Counted from the first letter of the stretch, positions 7,426-17,845 are shown. The stretch is 49,593 nt of DNA from an uncultured Oscillibacter sp. (GCA_934574045.1 CAKTMK010000014.1:1-49593); one strand, 5' to 3'. Notes: generated by a model not told the origin, from the sequence alone. Numbers and translations are program-made.

Positions 7426-7886
7426 ATGAATCCAAGGACGCGGCCTGTATCGACCGCAGCGCGATCCTTCCCCTGATCGACCGGTCCACGCTGCTGGTGG
7501 CGGAGAAGGCCGCCAATCTCCAGCTGGAAAAGGACAGCCGCTTCCGCCAGCCCGCCGTGCCCTGCCGCGCCGTGCGGACCACCACGACGGACGACTGCCG
7601 CGTGCGTCTGGCGCTGTACGCCGGAGAGCAGACGATGCACCGCATCGCCGACGGGATGCTGGGCGGTCCGGCCATGGACGCCGAGGAGTTTGAGGAAGCC
7701 GTCAAAGAGTTCTTCAACGTCTTGTGCGGGCATATCGTCTCCGAGGCGGCCCGCCGGTATCACGCCAGCATCTTCTTCCCGCCCCCGGATTTTCCGCAGG
7801 ACCCGGCGTGCCCGCCGGAAAACGGCGCTTTGTGCATGAGCTTTGCCGGAGCGAGCGGCGAGCAGCTGTGCATCGTATGCGAATGA
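7422..7886 (+). CDS. CheX-like (CheC/CheX/FliY superfamily) putative receiver phosphatase
   Basis: 154 residues. The helix EEFEEAVKEFFNVLCGHI carries E96-F-F-N99, the E-x2-N arrangement used by CheX to dephosphorylate CheY-P, followed by the usual glycine. The C-terminal half should complete the alpha/beta fold. The start is a TTG at 7422 overlapping the previous stop, with AAAGGGATG upstream; the nearest in-frame ATG would remove the fold. The next gene is a CheY-like receiver, its likely substrate. The first 40 residues (IDRSAILPLIDRSTLLVAEKAANL) are not typical of CheX and may be an added interaction segment. Alternative: a catalytically silent CheX-fold adaptor. Confidence 0.68.
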   Translation: MNESKDAACIDRSAILPLIDRSTLLVAEKAANLQLEKDSRFRQPAVPCRAVRTTTTDDCRVRLALYAGEQTMHRIADGMLGGPAMDAEEFEEAVKEFFNVLCGHIVSEAARRYHASIFFPPPDFPQDPACPPENGALCMSFAGASGEQLCIVCE

Positions 7887-7953
7887 CAGGCGGCGCCTGC
7901 CGCCTGATCGGATCTGAATAAAATGACTGGAAAGGAAAAGGTCGCAGAGTATT

Positions 7954-8316
7954 ATGAAAAAGAAGGTCATGGTCGTAGACGACTCCCGCATCGTCCACAA
8001 GAAAATGGCGGAGTTTCTGGAGGGCACGGATTTTGAGATCGTCTGCTTCTGCCGCAGCGGCGAGGAGGCCGTGGAGCGCTACCCGGAGGTAAAGCCGGAC
8101 GTGGTGACGGTGGACATCGTGATGCCCGGCGCGGGCGGCATGGCCGCGGCCCGCAAGCTGCGGGAGCTGGACCCCGACGCGCGGCTTCTGATGGTGTCCT
8201 CTCTGGCGTATGACGCGCTGGTGGACGAGGCGGTGGCCATCGGCGCCAAGGGCTTCGTGTTCAAGCCCTTTGAGCGTCCGCAGCTTCTCAGCAGTCTGGA
8301 GCAGGCCGTGAAGTAA
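7954..8316 (+). CDS. Stand-alone CheY-like response-regulator receiver
   Basis: 120 residues, one receiver domain and no output domain. The acidic pocket is D9/D10, the phosphoacceptor is D54 in VTVDIVMPG, the switch residue is S82 and the conserved lysine is K104 in FKPF. SMART-type residues are complete, so it should accept phosphate from a histidine kinase encoded elsewhere. The ATG follows AAAGGAAAAGG. It is the last gene of the FapA-CheX-CheY operon and ends before the bidirectional terminator at 8345-8379. A 20-bp palindrome (7887-7906) lies in the short gap from the CheX-like gene. Confidence 0.9.
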   Translation: MKKKVMVVDDSRIVHKKMAEFLEGTDFEIVCFCRSGEEAVERYPEVKPDVVTVDIVMPGAGGMAAARKLRELDPDARLLMVSSLAYDALVDEAVAIGAKGFVFKPFERPQLLSSLEQAVK

Positions 8317-8344
8317 GCGGCCCTCGGGCAGACCGAACGGCATA

Positions 8345-8379
8345 AAAACGGGCCGGGGGAAGATCCCCCGGCCCGTTTT
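8345..8379. terminator. Bidirectional terminator
   Basis: Perfect 15-bp stem AAAACGGGCCGGGGG with its complement, loop aagat, T4 on both sides. It ends the CheY-like operon (plus) and the HD gene (minus). Confidence 0.9.
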
Positions 8380-8395
8380 GCGTCCGCGCGCCGCG

Positions 8396-8980
8396 TCACA
8401 GCGCGGCCATGCCCTCGGCCACCGCGTCCTCGCAGGAGCGCATGGCCTCCAGCGTCTTTTCCAGCAGCTCGTCCAGCTCCCAGCCGAGACGCTCCGCGCC
8501 CGTGCGGATCACGTCCCGGGAGCAGCCGGCGGCGAACTTCTTGTCCTTGAACTTCTTTTTCAGGCTGCTCAACTCCATGTCCTTGCAGCTCTTGCTGGGG
8601 CGCATCCGCGCCGCCGCGCCGATCAGGCCCGTCAGCTCGTCCGCCGCGAAGAGGACCTTCTCCATCTCCTCTACCGGCTCCACGTCGCAGCAGATGCCGT
8701 ATCCGTGGGAGCAGACCGCGTGGATCAGCGCGTCGGGGCAGCCGATCTCCGCCAGCAGCTCGGGAGCCTTTTTGCAGTGCTCCTCCGGCCACTTTTCAAA
8801 ATCCACGTCGTGCAGAAGGCCCACCTCGGCCCAGAAATCCGCGTCCTCGCCATAGCCCAGCGCCCCGGCGAACCAGCGCATCACGCCCTCCACCGTCAGC
8901 GCGTGCTGAATGTGGAACGGCTCGCTATTGTACTTGCGCAGCAGCGCCAGCGCCTTTTCTCTATCCGGACATTCCCTCAT
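8396..8980 (-). CDS. HD-domain hydrolase (HDIG type)
   Basis: 194 residues, one HD domain: H26 in FHIQHALTVEGVM, H57-D58 in GLLHDVDFEKWPEEH and H68 form the metal site. Families of this length and pattern are predicted phosphohydrolases of nucleotides or phospho-compounds; the substrate is not evident. Sequence after residue 125 (KDMELSSLKKKFKDKKFA) is a polar helix typical of the cd/HDIG clostridial group. The start ATG follows ACGGAGGCGGAG. Single-gene unit with a near-consensus promoter and a shared terminator. Confidence 0.85.
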   Translation of the reverse strand: MRECPDREKALALLRKYNSEPFHIQHALTVEGVMRWFAGALGYGEDADFWAEVGLLHDVDFEKWPEEHCKKAPELLAEIGCPDALIHAVCSHGYGICCDVEPVEEMEKVLFAADELTGLIGAAARMRPSKSCKDMELSSLKKKFKDKKFAAGCSRDVIRTGAERLGWELDELLEKTLEAMRSCEDAVAEGMAAL

Positions 8981-9014
8981 GATGCTCCGCCTCCGTTTTT
9001 ATCTTGATTTCCGC

Positions 9015-9043
9015 ATTATACGCCCTTGCTCCGGCGTTTGCAA
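9015..9043 (-). promoter_or_regulatory. Promoter of the HD-domain gene
   Basis: Minus strand TTGCAA, 17 bases, TATAAT, just after the DUF2461 stop. Confidence 0.75.
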
Positions 9044-9050
9044 GGGGCGT

Positions 9051-9737
9051 TTACCGCCCGTCCCGGGGGTCCGGGTCGCCGTCCAGCGTCACAAAATAGT
9101 CGTAATAGGGCAGCAGGAACGCAAAACCCGTTTTCAGCCGGTCCACCAGCGCCCGGGAAAAAAGAAGCTCCTCCAGCTTTTCATAGTGGCCGATGGAAAA
9201 GCTCTTTTTCTCGTACCACCGCGCCAGCAGCGGGCTGGGCGCGCCCTCCTTGGGCCGCTTGTAAGGCTCGCCCTCCAGTGAAAACTCCGTCTGGCGGTCC
9301 AGTCCCCGCGTCAGCTTTTCCATCACACGGGGGTCCCGCTCCATCCGGGCGCGCAGCTTCATCATGGTGGCGGGCGTGGCGCTGTAATAGCCCAGCCCGT
9401 AGCTCCACTCCTCCGGCCCCAGCTCGAACCAGAACGTGGGCTGGCTGACCCAGACGCTCTCCGCCGGGGCCTCCACGCTCAGCCACAGGCAGTCCTTATA
9501 CGGCCCACGGCCGTGGAGCCGCCGGGCGTCCCGGTAGATGCGGGAGACCCGCCCCCGCAGCGGCAGCTTCGGCCGCTGCTCCGCGAACCAGCCGTAAAGC
9601 TCCTCCTCCAGCTCCCGCATGGGCTGATAGAAGTGGGTGAGATACGTCTGCTTATGGGCCTCGAACCACGGCTTTTCATTGTTGAAGCGGATGCCCCACA
9701 TGAAATCCACCGTTTCGTCTGTAAATCCGTTGAACAT
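9051..9737 (-). CDS. DUF2461 family protein
   Basis: 228 residues from the ATG at 9737, which has GGGAGG 6 bases upstream. The open frame runs 73 codons further, but that part overlaps the promoter and ribosome site of the opposite gene and is not conserved-looking. Family features: the opening FNGFTDETVDFMWGIRFNNEKPWFEAHK, then SRIYRDARRLHGRGPYKDCLW and FWFELGPEEWSYGLGYY. DUF2461 proteins are widespread and of unknown biochemical function; no catalytic motif stands out. No operon partner. A plus-strand terminator-like hairpin (9752-9776) lies in its upstream region. Confidence 0.85.
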   Translation of the reverse strand: MFNGFTDETVDFMWGIRFNNEKPWFEAHKQTYLTHFYQPMRELEEELYGWFAEQRPKLPLRGRVSRIYRDARRLHGRGPYKDCLWLSVEAPAESVWVSQPTFWFELGPEEWSYGLGYYSATPATMMKLRARMERDPRVMEKLTRGLDRQTEFSLEGEPYKRPKEGAPSPLLARWYEKKSFSIGHYEKLEELLFSRALVDRLKTGFAFLLPYYDYFVTLDGDPDPRDGR

Positions 9738-9751
9738 CTGATCCTCCCGAC

Positions 9752-9776
9752 GCGCCGCCGGAGCGGCGCCTTTTTT
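9752..9776 (+). terminator. Terminator-like hairpin in the DUF2461/epimerase divergent region
   Basis: Stem GCGCCGC/GCGGCGC with loop cgga followed by T6 on the plus strand. No plus-strand gene ends here, so it would stop antisense or distant read-through before the epimerase promoter. Confidence 0.4.
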
Positions 9777-9841
9777 GACACGCTTCAGTATAACACATCC
9801 CGCCGGAAAAGAAAACCGTCCGCTTTTTTCCCGGAGCGGGT

Positions 9842-9869
9842 TTGTTTTGCGGGGCGGACGTGCTATACT
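9842..9869 (+). promoter_or_regulatory. Promoter of the DapF-fold epimerase
   Basis: TTGTTT, 16 bases, TATACT with extended TGC, about 30 bases before the ATG. Confidence 0.65.
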
Positions 9870-9897
9870 GTTCAGAAAACGAATGAGGAGCGCAGTC

Positions 9898-10692
9898 ATG
9901 GAGCTGGAATATACGGTCTGGGACCCGACAAAAAACATTACTCTGCTGGTCTCCACCCCGGTGGAGCGGGGCGCGCAGGCGGAGACCGCCGCCCGCCTGA
10001 TGGCCGCGCGGCCTCAGGTGGAGCAGGTGGGCTTTCTGGAGCCTGCCGCCGCGCCGGGAGCGGAGCTGCGTCTTCAGATGATGGGCGGCGAGTTCTGCGG
10101 AAACGCCTCCATGTCCGCCGCCGCGGAGCTGGCGCAGCGGACCGGCGGCGGGGCGCGGACCGTCCCGCTGGAGGTGTCCGGCTACCCCGGCGTACTGTCC
10201 GTCCGCCTGTCCCCCCGGACGGACGGCGGCTGGGACGGCACGGTGGCCATGCCGCTGCCCCGAACGGTCGGCACGGCGGAGGTCCCCGGCGCAGGGCGCG
10301 TCCCTGCCGTGACCTTTAACGGCATCACCCACTGCATCGTCCCCGCCGGGCGGCTGACCCGGCCGCAGGCGGAGGCGGCCGTCCGTCCCCTGTGCGCCGC
10401 GCTGGGGGCGGACGCCTGCGGCATCCTGCTCTATGACGAGCCGGCGGGCGCGTTCGCGCCGCTGGTGTTCGTGGCCTCCACCGGAACCGCCGTGTGGGAG
10501 TCCGGCTGCGGCAGCGGCACCGCCGCCGTCGCCGCTTTCCTTGCCGCCCGGGCGGGAGCGGACCGGACCGTCCGCCTGCGCCAGCCCGGCGGGACCATCG
10601 CCGCCCATGCGGAGTGGGCCGGCGGGCGCGTGGCCGCTCTCTCCATCACCGGGCGGACGGCACTTGTGGAGCGGGGCCGCTGCGCGCTGTGA
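9898..10692 (+). CDS. Diaminopimelate-epimerase-fold racemase/epimerase
   Basis: 264 residues, PLP-independent. Both catalytic cysteines of the DapF/proline racemase superfamily are visible: C67 in MGGEFCGNAS and C204 in WESGCGSGTAA. They would act as the acid-base pair inverting an alpha-carbon. It is not an obvious housekeeping dapF: the N-terminus is divergent (YTVWDPTKNITLLV) and no lysine or DAP gene is near. Histidine racemases of the CntK type share this layout, so an amino-acid racemase is a fair guess; PhzF-like isomerases use different residues. The frame extends upstream, but ATG 9898 has GAGGAG at the right spacing and sits after the promoter. Confidence 0.75.
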   Translation: MELEYTVWDPTKNITLLVSTPVERGAQAETAARLMAARPQVEQVGFLEPAAAPGAELRLQMMGGEFCGNASMSAAAELAQRTGGGARTVPLEVSGYPGVLSVRLSPRTDGGWDGTVAMPLPRTVGTAEVPGAGRVPAVTFNGITHCIVPAGRLTRPQAEAAVRPLCAALGADACGILLYDEPAGAFAPLVFVASTGTAVWESGCGSGTAAVAAFLAARAGADRTVRLRQPGGTIAAHAEWAGGRVAALSITGRTALVERGRCAL

Positions 10693-10763
10693 CCGATCCC
10701 AGCACGGATCGGGCCGCAAAATGCGTCCGGAATGTAAATTTTTTTCGATCCGGCCGATTTTCT

Positions 10764-10792
10764 TTGCATTTCGCACCAGACTGTGGTATGCT
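10764..10792 (+). promoter_or_regulatory. Promoter of secA
   Basis: TTGCAT, 17 bases, TATGCT, giving a leader of about 85 bases. No SecM-like arrest peptide is visible. Confidence 0.7.
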
Positions 10793-10882
10793 ATTGTTGC
10801 TTTTTGGCGTCCACATATTAAAAAAGAATGTTCATTCCCGCTTTCCCCGGAAAACGGGAGCAGAAAGGACCTTTGACCGGCT

Positions 10883-13633
<2,751 letters not shown>

Positions 13634-13649
13634 GCGCGTCAAAACGATC

Positions 13650-13697
13650 CGCCGTCCCCTGTTCTCCCGCCGGGAGGGCGGGGGACGGCGCTGTTTC
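13650..13697 (+). terminator. Probable terminator after secA
   Basis: Long stem CGCCGTCCCC (13650-13659) with GGGGACGGCG (13681-13690) enclosing a second hairpin, followed by CTGTTT. The short T-run makes it leaky at best. Confidence 0.5.
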
Positions 13698-13715
13698 CAT
13701 CATAAAGGAGGAACC

Positions 13716-14525
13716 ATGCCCCTGACCGAACACGAAAAGGACGGACTGATCTATTACACCTCTCCCCTGCTGGACGGCTGCCCCGGCGTCGCCCACGGGT
13801 TCTCCACCCGGACCGGCGGCGTGAGCCGTCCCCCCTGCGACACACTGAATCTGGCCCCCAGCCGGGGCGGGGACCGTCCGGCGGTGGAGGAGAACTACCG
13901 CCGCTTCTGCGCCGCCATCGGCACAAACTGGAAGCGCCCCGTGCTGGCCGAGCAGGTCCACGAGACCACCGTCCGCCCCGTGACGGAGGAGGACGCGGGA
14001 AAGGGCCTGTGGAAGCCCAAGGACTACACCGCCGACGCGCTGGTGACCGACCTGCCGGACACGCCGCTGACGGTCTTTTCCGCCGACTGCGGCGTGATCC
14101 TGCTCCACGACCCGCAGGCCCGCTGCGTGGGCGCGGTCCACGCCGGCTGGCGCGGCTGCGCCGCCGGGATCGTGGAAAAGACCGTCCACGAGCTGGAGCG
14201 GCTGTACGGCGCCCGGGCGGACCGGATCGTCGCCGCCGTCGGCCCCTGCATCGGCCAGTGCTGCTTTGAGACGGACGGCGACGTGCCCCAGGCCATGACC
14301 GACGCGCTGGGCGCGGACGCCCAGCCCTATCTGGAGCGGCGCGGGGCGAAGTGGCACGTGGATCTGGCGGGGCTGAACCGCCAGTGGCTGCTGCGCGCGG
14401 GCGTGCGCCCGGAGCAGATCGACGTGAGCGGGCTTTGCACCTTCTGCCGCCCGGATCTGTTCTGGTCCTACCGCCGGGTCGGCGGACAGCGGGGCGCGCA
14501 GGCCGCCATGATCGCCCTGTGGTAA
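13716..14525 (+). CDS. pgeF: Multicopper-oxidase-fold protein PgeF (YfiH/DUF152)
   Basis: 269 residues. YfiH-type proteins are reported as purine nucleoside phosphorylase/adenosine deaminase-type enzymes and as peptidoglycan editing factors; the physiological role here is not determined. Zinc-site motifs: HGFSTRTGG, SADCGVILL, HAGWRGCAAGIV, then VGPCIGQCCFE and the closing SYRRVGGQRGAQAAMI. The ATG at 13716 follows AAAGGAGGAACC; the frame is open further upstream inside secA but lacks a site. It may be read through from secA and continues into the lipoprotein gene 25 bases on. Confidence 0.9.
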   Translation: MPLTEHEKDGLIYYTSPLLDGCPGVAHGFSTRTGGVSRPPCDTLNLAPSRGGDRPAVEENYRRFCAAIGTNWKRPVLAEQVHETTVRPVTEEDAGKGLWKPKDYTADALVTDLPDTPLTVFSADCGVILLHDPQARCVGAVHAGWRGCAAGIVEKTVHELERLYGARADRIVAAVGPCIGQCCFETDGDVPQAMTDALGADAQPYLERRGAKWHVDLAGLNRQWLLRAGVRPEQIDVSGLCTFCRPDLFWSYRRVGGQRGAQAAMIALW

Positions 14526-14550
14526 ACGCGGCTTTGGAAACGGAGAACGT

Positions 14551-16086
14551 ATGGAGCATTTCAAAAAGTTTCTGCCCCTCCTGCTGTGCGCGGCGCTGCT
14601 GTGCGGCTGCGCCGCCGTTCCGGAGCCGGAGGACGAGCTGCCTCCTGCCTCGGCGGGAGCCTCGTCCGAGGAGCTGGCGGAGGAGATCTCCGCCCTGCCG
14701 GAGGAATTTGCCCTGCCCTACTATTCCGGGCTGACGCTTGATCCCGTCACCTGTCCGGACGGGGTGCAGCAGACGGCGGCGGCGCTTTTGTGCGAGGGAC
14801 TTTTCGAGCTGGACGAGACGTTTGCGCCCCAGCCGGTCCTGTGCGCGTCCTATACCCGCAGCGAGGACTGCATGACCTATACCTTTGCGCTGCGCCCCGG
14901 CGCGCTGTTTTCCGACGGCTCGGCCCTCACCGCCGACGACGCCGCGGACACGCTGCGCCGCGCCCGCACCTCCCCCCGGTACGCGGCCCGGCTGAAAGAA
15001 GTGGCCTCCGTCACGGCGGAGGACGGCGCGGTAAAGATCGCGCTCTCCGCGCCCAACGCGTCCCTCCCGGCCCTGCTGGACATCCCTATCGTCAAGGCCG
15101 GGACCGCGGACGCCGTCCCCATCGGGACGGGACCGTATTATCTGACCCCCGGCGGGAGCGGCGCGGACGCCGTTCTGACCGCCAATCCCCACTGGCAGGG
15201 CGGCAAACAGCCGGTGGAGCGCATCGTCCTGCGGGACGCCAAGGACGCGGACGCCATGCTCTACCAGTTCACGTCCCACGAGACGCAGCTTCTCACCTCC
15301 GATCTCACCGGGACCAGCCCCGTCAGCGTCACCGGCAGCATCCACTTTTACGATGCAGACTCCACCGTGTTCCAGTACGTGGGGCTGAATCTGTCCTCGC
15401 CGGTGCTGGCCAGTTCCGCCGTCCGGCGGGCGCTGGCCGAGGGCTTTGACCGGGAGCAGCTCGTCAGCGCGTTTCTCTCCGGCCACGCGAAAGCGGCCCA
15501 GTTCCCCATCTCTCCCGCCAGCGGGGATTATCCGGCGTCGCTGGACGCGGCGTATTCCTACAGCGCGTTCGAGCAGGCCATGTCCGCCGCCGGGCTGGCC
15601 GAGGGAAACAGCGTCCCGCTGCGGATGATCGTCAACTCGGAAAACAGCTTCAAGGTCGCCGCCGCGCGGCAGATCGCCGCCCAGCTCTCCGCCTTTGACC
15701 TGAAGATCGAGGTGGAGGCGCTGGCGTGGGAGGACTATACCGCGGCGCTGGCCGCCGGGGAATTTGACCTCTACTACGGCGAGGTGAAGCTGATGGCGGA
15801 CTGGGACCTGCGGTCCCTTCTGGCCACCGGCGGCGCGCTGAACTACGGCGGCTATTCCGACGCCGCGCTGGATTCGCTGCTCGCCGCCTGCCGCAGCGCC
15901 GAAGCGCCGTCCACGGCGCTGCTGGCCGTGTGCCGCCGCTTGCAGACGCAGGCGCCCATCCTGCCGGTGTGCTTCAAGACGGTCTCCACGCTGGTCCAGC
16001 GGGGAACGCTGGAGGGGCTGACCCCCACCGCCGCGAACCCGTTCTACCGTCTTGCGGACTGCACCGTGCACCTGCGGGCGCAGTAA
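14551..16086 (+). CDS. Peptide/nickel-type ABC transporter solute-binding lipoprotein (SBP_bac_5)
   Basis: 511 residues. N-terminal signal with lipobox LLCGC (C20 lipidated), so anchored outside the membrane. The body matches the dipeptide/oligopeptide-binding family: SDGSALTADDAADTLRRA, AVPIGTGPYYLTPGG, the NLSSPVLASSAVRRALAEGFDREQL helix and late YGGYSDAALDSLLAACRS. No permease or ATPase genes are adjacent, so it is an orphan binding protein, either sharing a transporter encoded elsewhere or acting as a chaperone or sensor. Its closeness to pgeF (25 bases) suggests co-transcription. The start ATG has GGAAACGGAG upstream. The ligand cannot be read from the sequence. Confidence 0.85.
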   Translation: MEHFKKFLPLLLCAALLCGCAAVPEPEDELPPASAGASSEELAEEISALPEEFALPYYSGLTLDPVTCPDGVQQTAAALLCEGLFELDETFAPQPVLCASYTRSEDCMTYTFALRPGALFSDGSALTADDAADTLRRARTSPRYAARLKEVASVTAEDGAVKIALSAPNASLPALLDIPIVKAGTADAVPIGTGPYYLTPGGSGADAVLTANPHWQGGKQPVERIVLRDAKDADAMLYQFTSHETQLLTSDLTGTSPVSVTGSIHFYDADSTVFQYVGLNLSSPVLASSAVRRALAEGFDREQLVSAFLSGHAKAAQFPISPASGDYPASLDAAYSYSAFEQAMSAAGLAEGNSVPLRMIVNSENSFKVAAARQIAAQLSAFDLKIEVEALAWEDYTAALAAGEFDLYYGEVKLMADWDLRSLLATGGALNYGGYSDAALDSLLAACRSAEAPSTALLAVCRRLQTQAPILPVCFKTVSTLVQRGTLEGLTPTAANPFYRLADCTVHLRAQ

Positions 16087-16548
16087 GGCGGGGCGCGCCA
16101 GCGGACATCGCCCGCAGGATCGGGAAACAGGAAGTGGGAGGGCGGCATACAGACGATCCACAGACCTGGCAGGCAGCACAAGATGTGTACGGAGCCACGC
16201 CGGGTGATAAAATGCAACGGTGCAGCTCTGTTGGAGAACCGAGAATGCCGTCCCACCGAAAGCCGGAAAGCAAAACGCGCTTTACCACCCCATGACCGGG
16301 GCGGCACGCCGGAGCTGCGTCAAGGCGGAATGCGTAAGACGTACTCAAGTCAACCATGCGGAAAAGTCCACCTCCGGCGGCATATCGGCAGGCACGCACT
16401 CACCTCGGATGACGGGAGATGAAGGTGCACAGCCGCACCGAAGCGCACAAGGCAGCACACAGAAACGCGCCAAACCAGATGCGCCCAAGCTGTCCAGCCC
16501 CCGGAACAGGGCCTCAAGGCGCACAGAAAACGAGTCATACCGCAAAAA
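16087..16548. other. Gene-free stretch between the lipoprotein gene and the terminator at 16549
   Basis: About 460 bases without a credible gene. Open frames exist on both strands but have no family resemblance, ribosome site or normal codon pattern. The plus strand is unusually rich in A and C. It would form a long 3' UTR of the lipoprotein transcript, or hold a small RNA or an eroded gene. Confidence 0.5.
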
Positions 16549-16592
16549 CAGCCGGACGGGAGCATCTGCTCCCGTCCGGCTGTCCGTTTTTT
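16549..16592. terminator. Strong bidirectional terminator between the SBP gene and lexA
   Basis: Perfect 16-bp stem (16549-16564 with 16567-16582), T6 on the plus side and T5 on the minus side. It ends lexA transcripts (stop at 16678) and plus-strand transcripts. Confidence 0.9.
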
Positions 16593-16677
16593 CGTTTTCC
16601 GTATGTACGCGGCCATGCCGCATTACACCGTCTCCAGCTGTGCCTTCTCCCGCGGGCCACCGGGTCCCGGAGCGCGG

Positions 16678-17307
16678 TCAGTACCGCCGCACCACCGCAG
16701 TCACCTTGCCCAAGATCTCCGCGTGAGTTCCGTCGATGGGGGAATACTCCGGGTTCTCCGGCATGAGCCAGATATGCCCGTTCCGCCGGGAAAGGCGCTT
16801 CACGGTGGCCTCCCCGTCGATCATGGCCACCACGATCTCGCCGCTGCTGGCCGAGCGCTGGCTGCGCACCACCACCAGATCGCCGTCCAAAATCCCCGCG
16901 TCGATCATGGACTCGCCCCGGACATGGAGCGCAAAATACTCGTCCGTCGGGCCGTCCGGGTCAAACACCAGATAGTCCTCCACGCACTCCTGCGCCAGAA
17001 TGGGACTGCCCGCGGCCACGTTCCCCACGATGGGGACCCGGTCCTGCGGCGGCTCCTGCGCCGCCGGGGCAGGGACGGACGGCGCGCTCTGCGCCGGATG
17101 GGTCAGCGCGATAGCGCGGCCCTTGCCCGCGCCCTTTTCGATGTAGCCGGCCTCCTCCAGATGCTTCAGGTGGAAATGGACCGTGGACGGGGATTTCAGC
17201 CCCACCGCCTCGCCGATCTCCCGGACGGAGGGAGGATAGCCCTGCTCCCGGATGCAGGCCACCAGATAATCGTATATCTTCTGCTGCATTTTGGAAAGCT
17301 CTGCCAT
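16678..17307 (-). CDS. lexA: SOS response repressor LexA
   Basis: Repressor of DNA-damage genes that self-cleaves when RecA is activated. 209 residues. N-terminal winged helix (YPPSVREIGEAVGLKSPSTVHFHLKHLEEAGYI), a proline/alanine-rich linker, then the S24 peptidase-type domain. The cleavage bond is A99-G100 in GNVAAGSP; the catalytic dyad is S133 (RGESMID) and K170 (TVKRL). The linker of about 20 residues (AQSAPSVPAPAAQEPPQ) is slightly long. Its promoter overlaps a 13-of-14 SOS box, so it should repress itself. Divergent from secG. Confidence 0.97.
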   Translation of the reverse strand: MAELSKMQQKIYDYLVACIREQGYPPSVREIGEAVGLKSPSTVHFHLKHLEEAGYIEKGAGKGRAIALTHPAQSAPSVPAPAAQEPPQDRVPIVGNVAAGSPILAQECVEDYLVFDPDGPTDEYFALHVRGESMIDAGILDGDLVVVRSQRSASSGEIVVAMIDGEATVKRLSRRNGHIWLMPENPEYSPIDGTHAEILGKVTAVVRRY

Positions 17308-17369
17308 ACAAGCACCTCGCTTTCATGGAAATGCGGCGCAGTTCACGCCGCGCACGATACTTTTTTAGT

Positions 17370-17398
17370 AGTATATCACACTCCGGCGGAAAATGCAA
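17370..17398 (-). promoter_or_regulatory. lexA promoter
   Basis: Minus strand TTGCAT, 17 bases, TATACT. The -35 overlaps the SOS box at 17396-17409. Confidence 0.8.
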
Positions 17399-17409
17399 AC
17401 AGATGTTCC
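17396..17409. promoter_or_regulatory. LexA (SOS/DinR) box
   Basis: CAAACAGATGTTCC matches the Gram-positive consensus CGAACRNRYGTTYC at 13 of 14 positions. Placed over the -35 of lexA, so bound LexA would block polymerase. Confidence 0.85.
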
Positions 17410-17470
17410 ATGTATTTTCAAAAATTTTTCTGCGCCTTTCCGAAAAAGCCGCTCTTTTTTCAAAAATCCC

Positions 17471-17499
17471 TTGCCTTATGCGGGGAACTGTGGTAAAAT
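17471..17499 (+). promoter_or_regulatory. secG promoter
   Basis: TTGCCT, 17 bases, TAAAAT. A 7-bp GC hairpin (CCCGCGG...CCGCGGG, about 17519-17538) lies in the leader shortly before the ribosome site. Confidence 0.65.
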
Positions 17500-17563
17500 T
17501 CAAGTCTGTGAATACGTTTCCCGCGGTGCTCCCGCGGGTATGATTGTTTGGAGGAATCTGAAT

Positions 17564-17791
17564 ATGCAGCTTTTTGTGACGATTTTGCAGCTTCTGTGCG
17601 GCCTTGCCCTGATCCTCGTGGTGCTGTTCCAGTCCGGCAAGAGCGCCGGTCTGTCTGGCTCCATCGGCGGCGTGGCCGACTCTTTCCTGTCCCGCAACAA
17701 GGCGAAGACCGCTGACGCCAAGCTGGCCCGGGCCACCAAGTGGATCGGTGCCGTGTTCGTCATTCTGACGCTGGCGCTGAACATCATCTGA
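17564..17791 (+). CDS. secG: Preprotein translocase subunit SecG
   Basis: 75-residue membrane protein with two helices: residues 2-22 (FVTILQLLCGLALILVVLFQS) and about 56-75 (WIGAVFVILTLALNII). They are joined by the conserved loop SGKSAGLSGSIGGVADSFLSRNKAKT. It supports SecA cycling at the SecYE channel. Normal length. The ATG at 17564 has GGAGGAATCTGAAT before it; upstream in-frame Met codons lack a site and would spoil the first helix. Monocistronic with its own promoter and a strong terminator. Confidence 0.96.
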   Translation: MQLFVTILQLLCGLALILVVLFQSGKSAGLSGSIGGVADSFLSRNKAKTADAKLARATKWIGAVFVILTLALNII

Positions 17792-17808
17792 GCAATTCTG
17801 ACCACAAG

Positions 17809-17845
17809 ACCGCTCCGCAGATCGTATCTGCGGAGCGGTTTTTTG
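17809..17845 (+). terminator. secG terminator
   Basis: 14-bp perfect stem (17809-17822 with 17826-17839) followed by T6. Confidence 0.92.

Noticed and set aside
7887..7906. Terminator between the CheX-like and CheY-like genes.
   Set aside because: The palindrome has no following T-run and the genes are only 67 bases apart in the same direction.
13639..16179. An 846-codon minus-strand open frame across pgeF and the lipoprotein gene.
   Set aside because: Shadow of two well-supported plus-strand genes; arginine/glycine-rich and without motifs.
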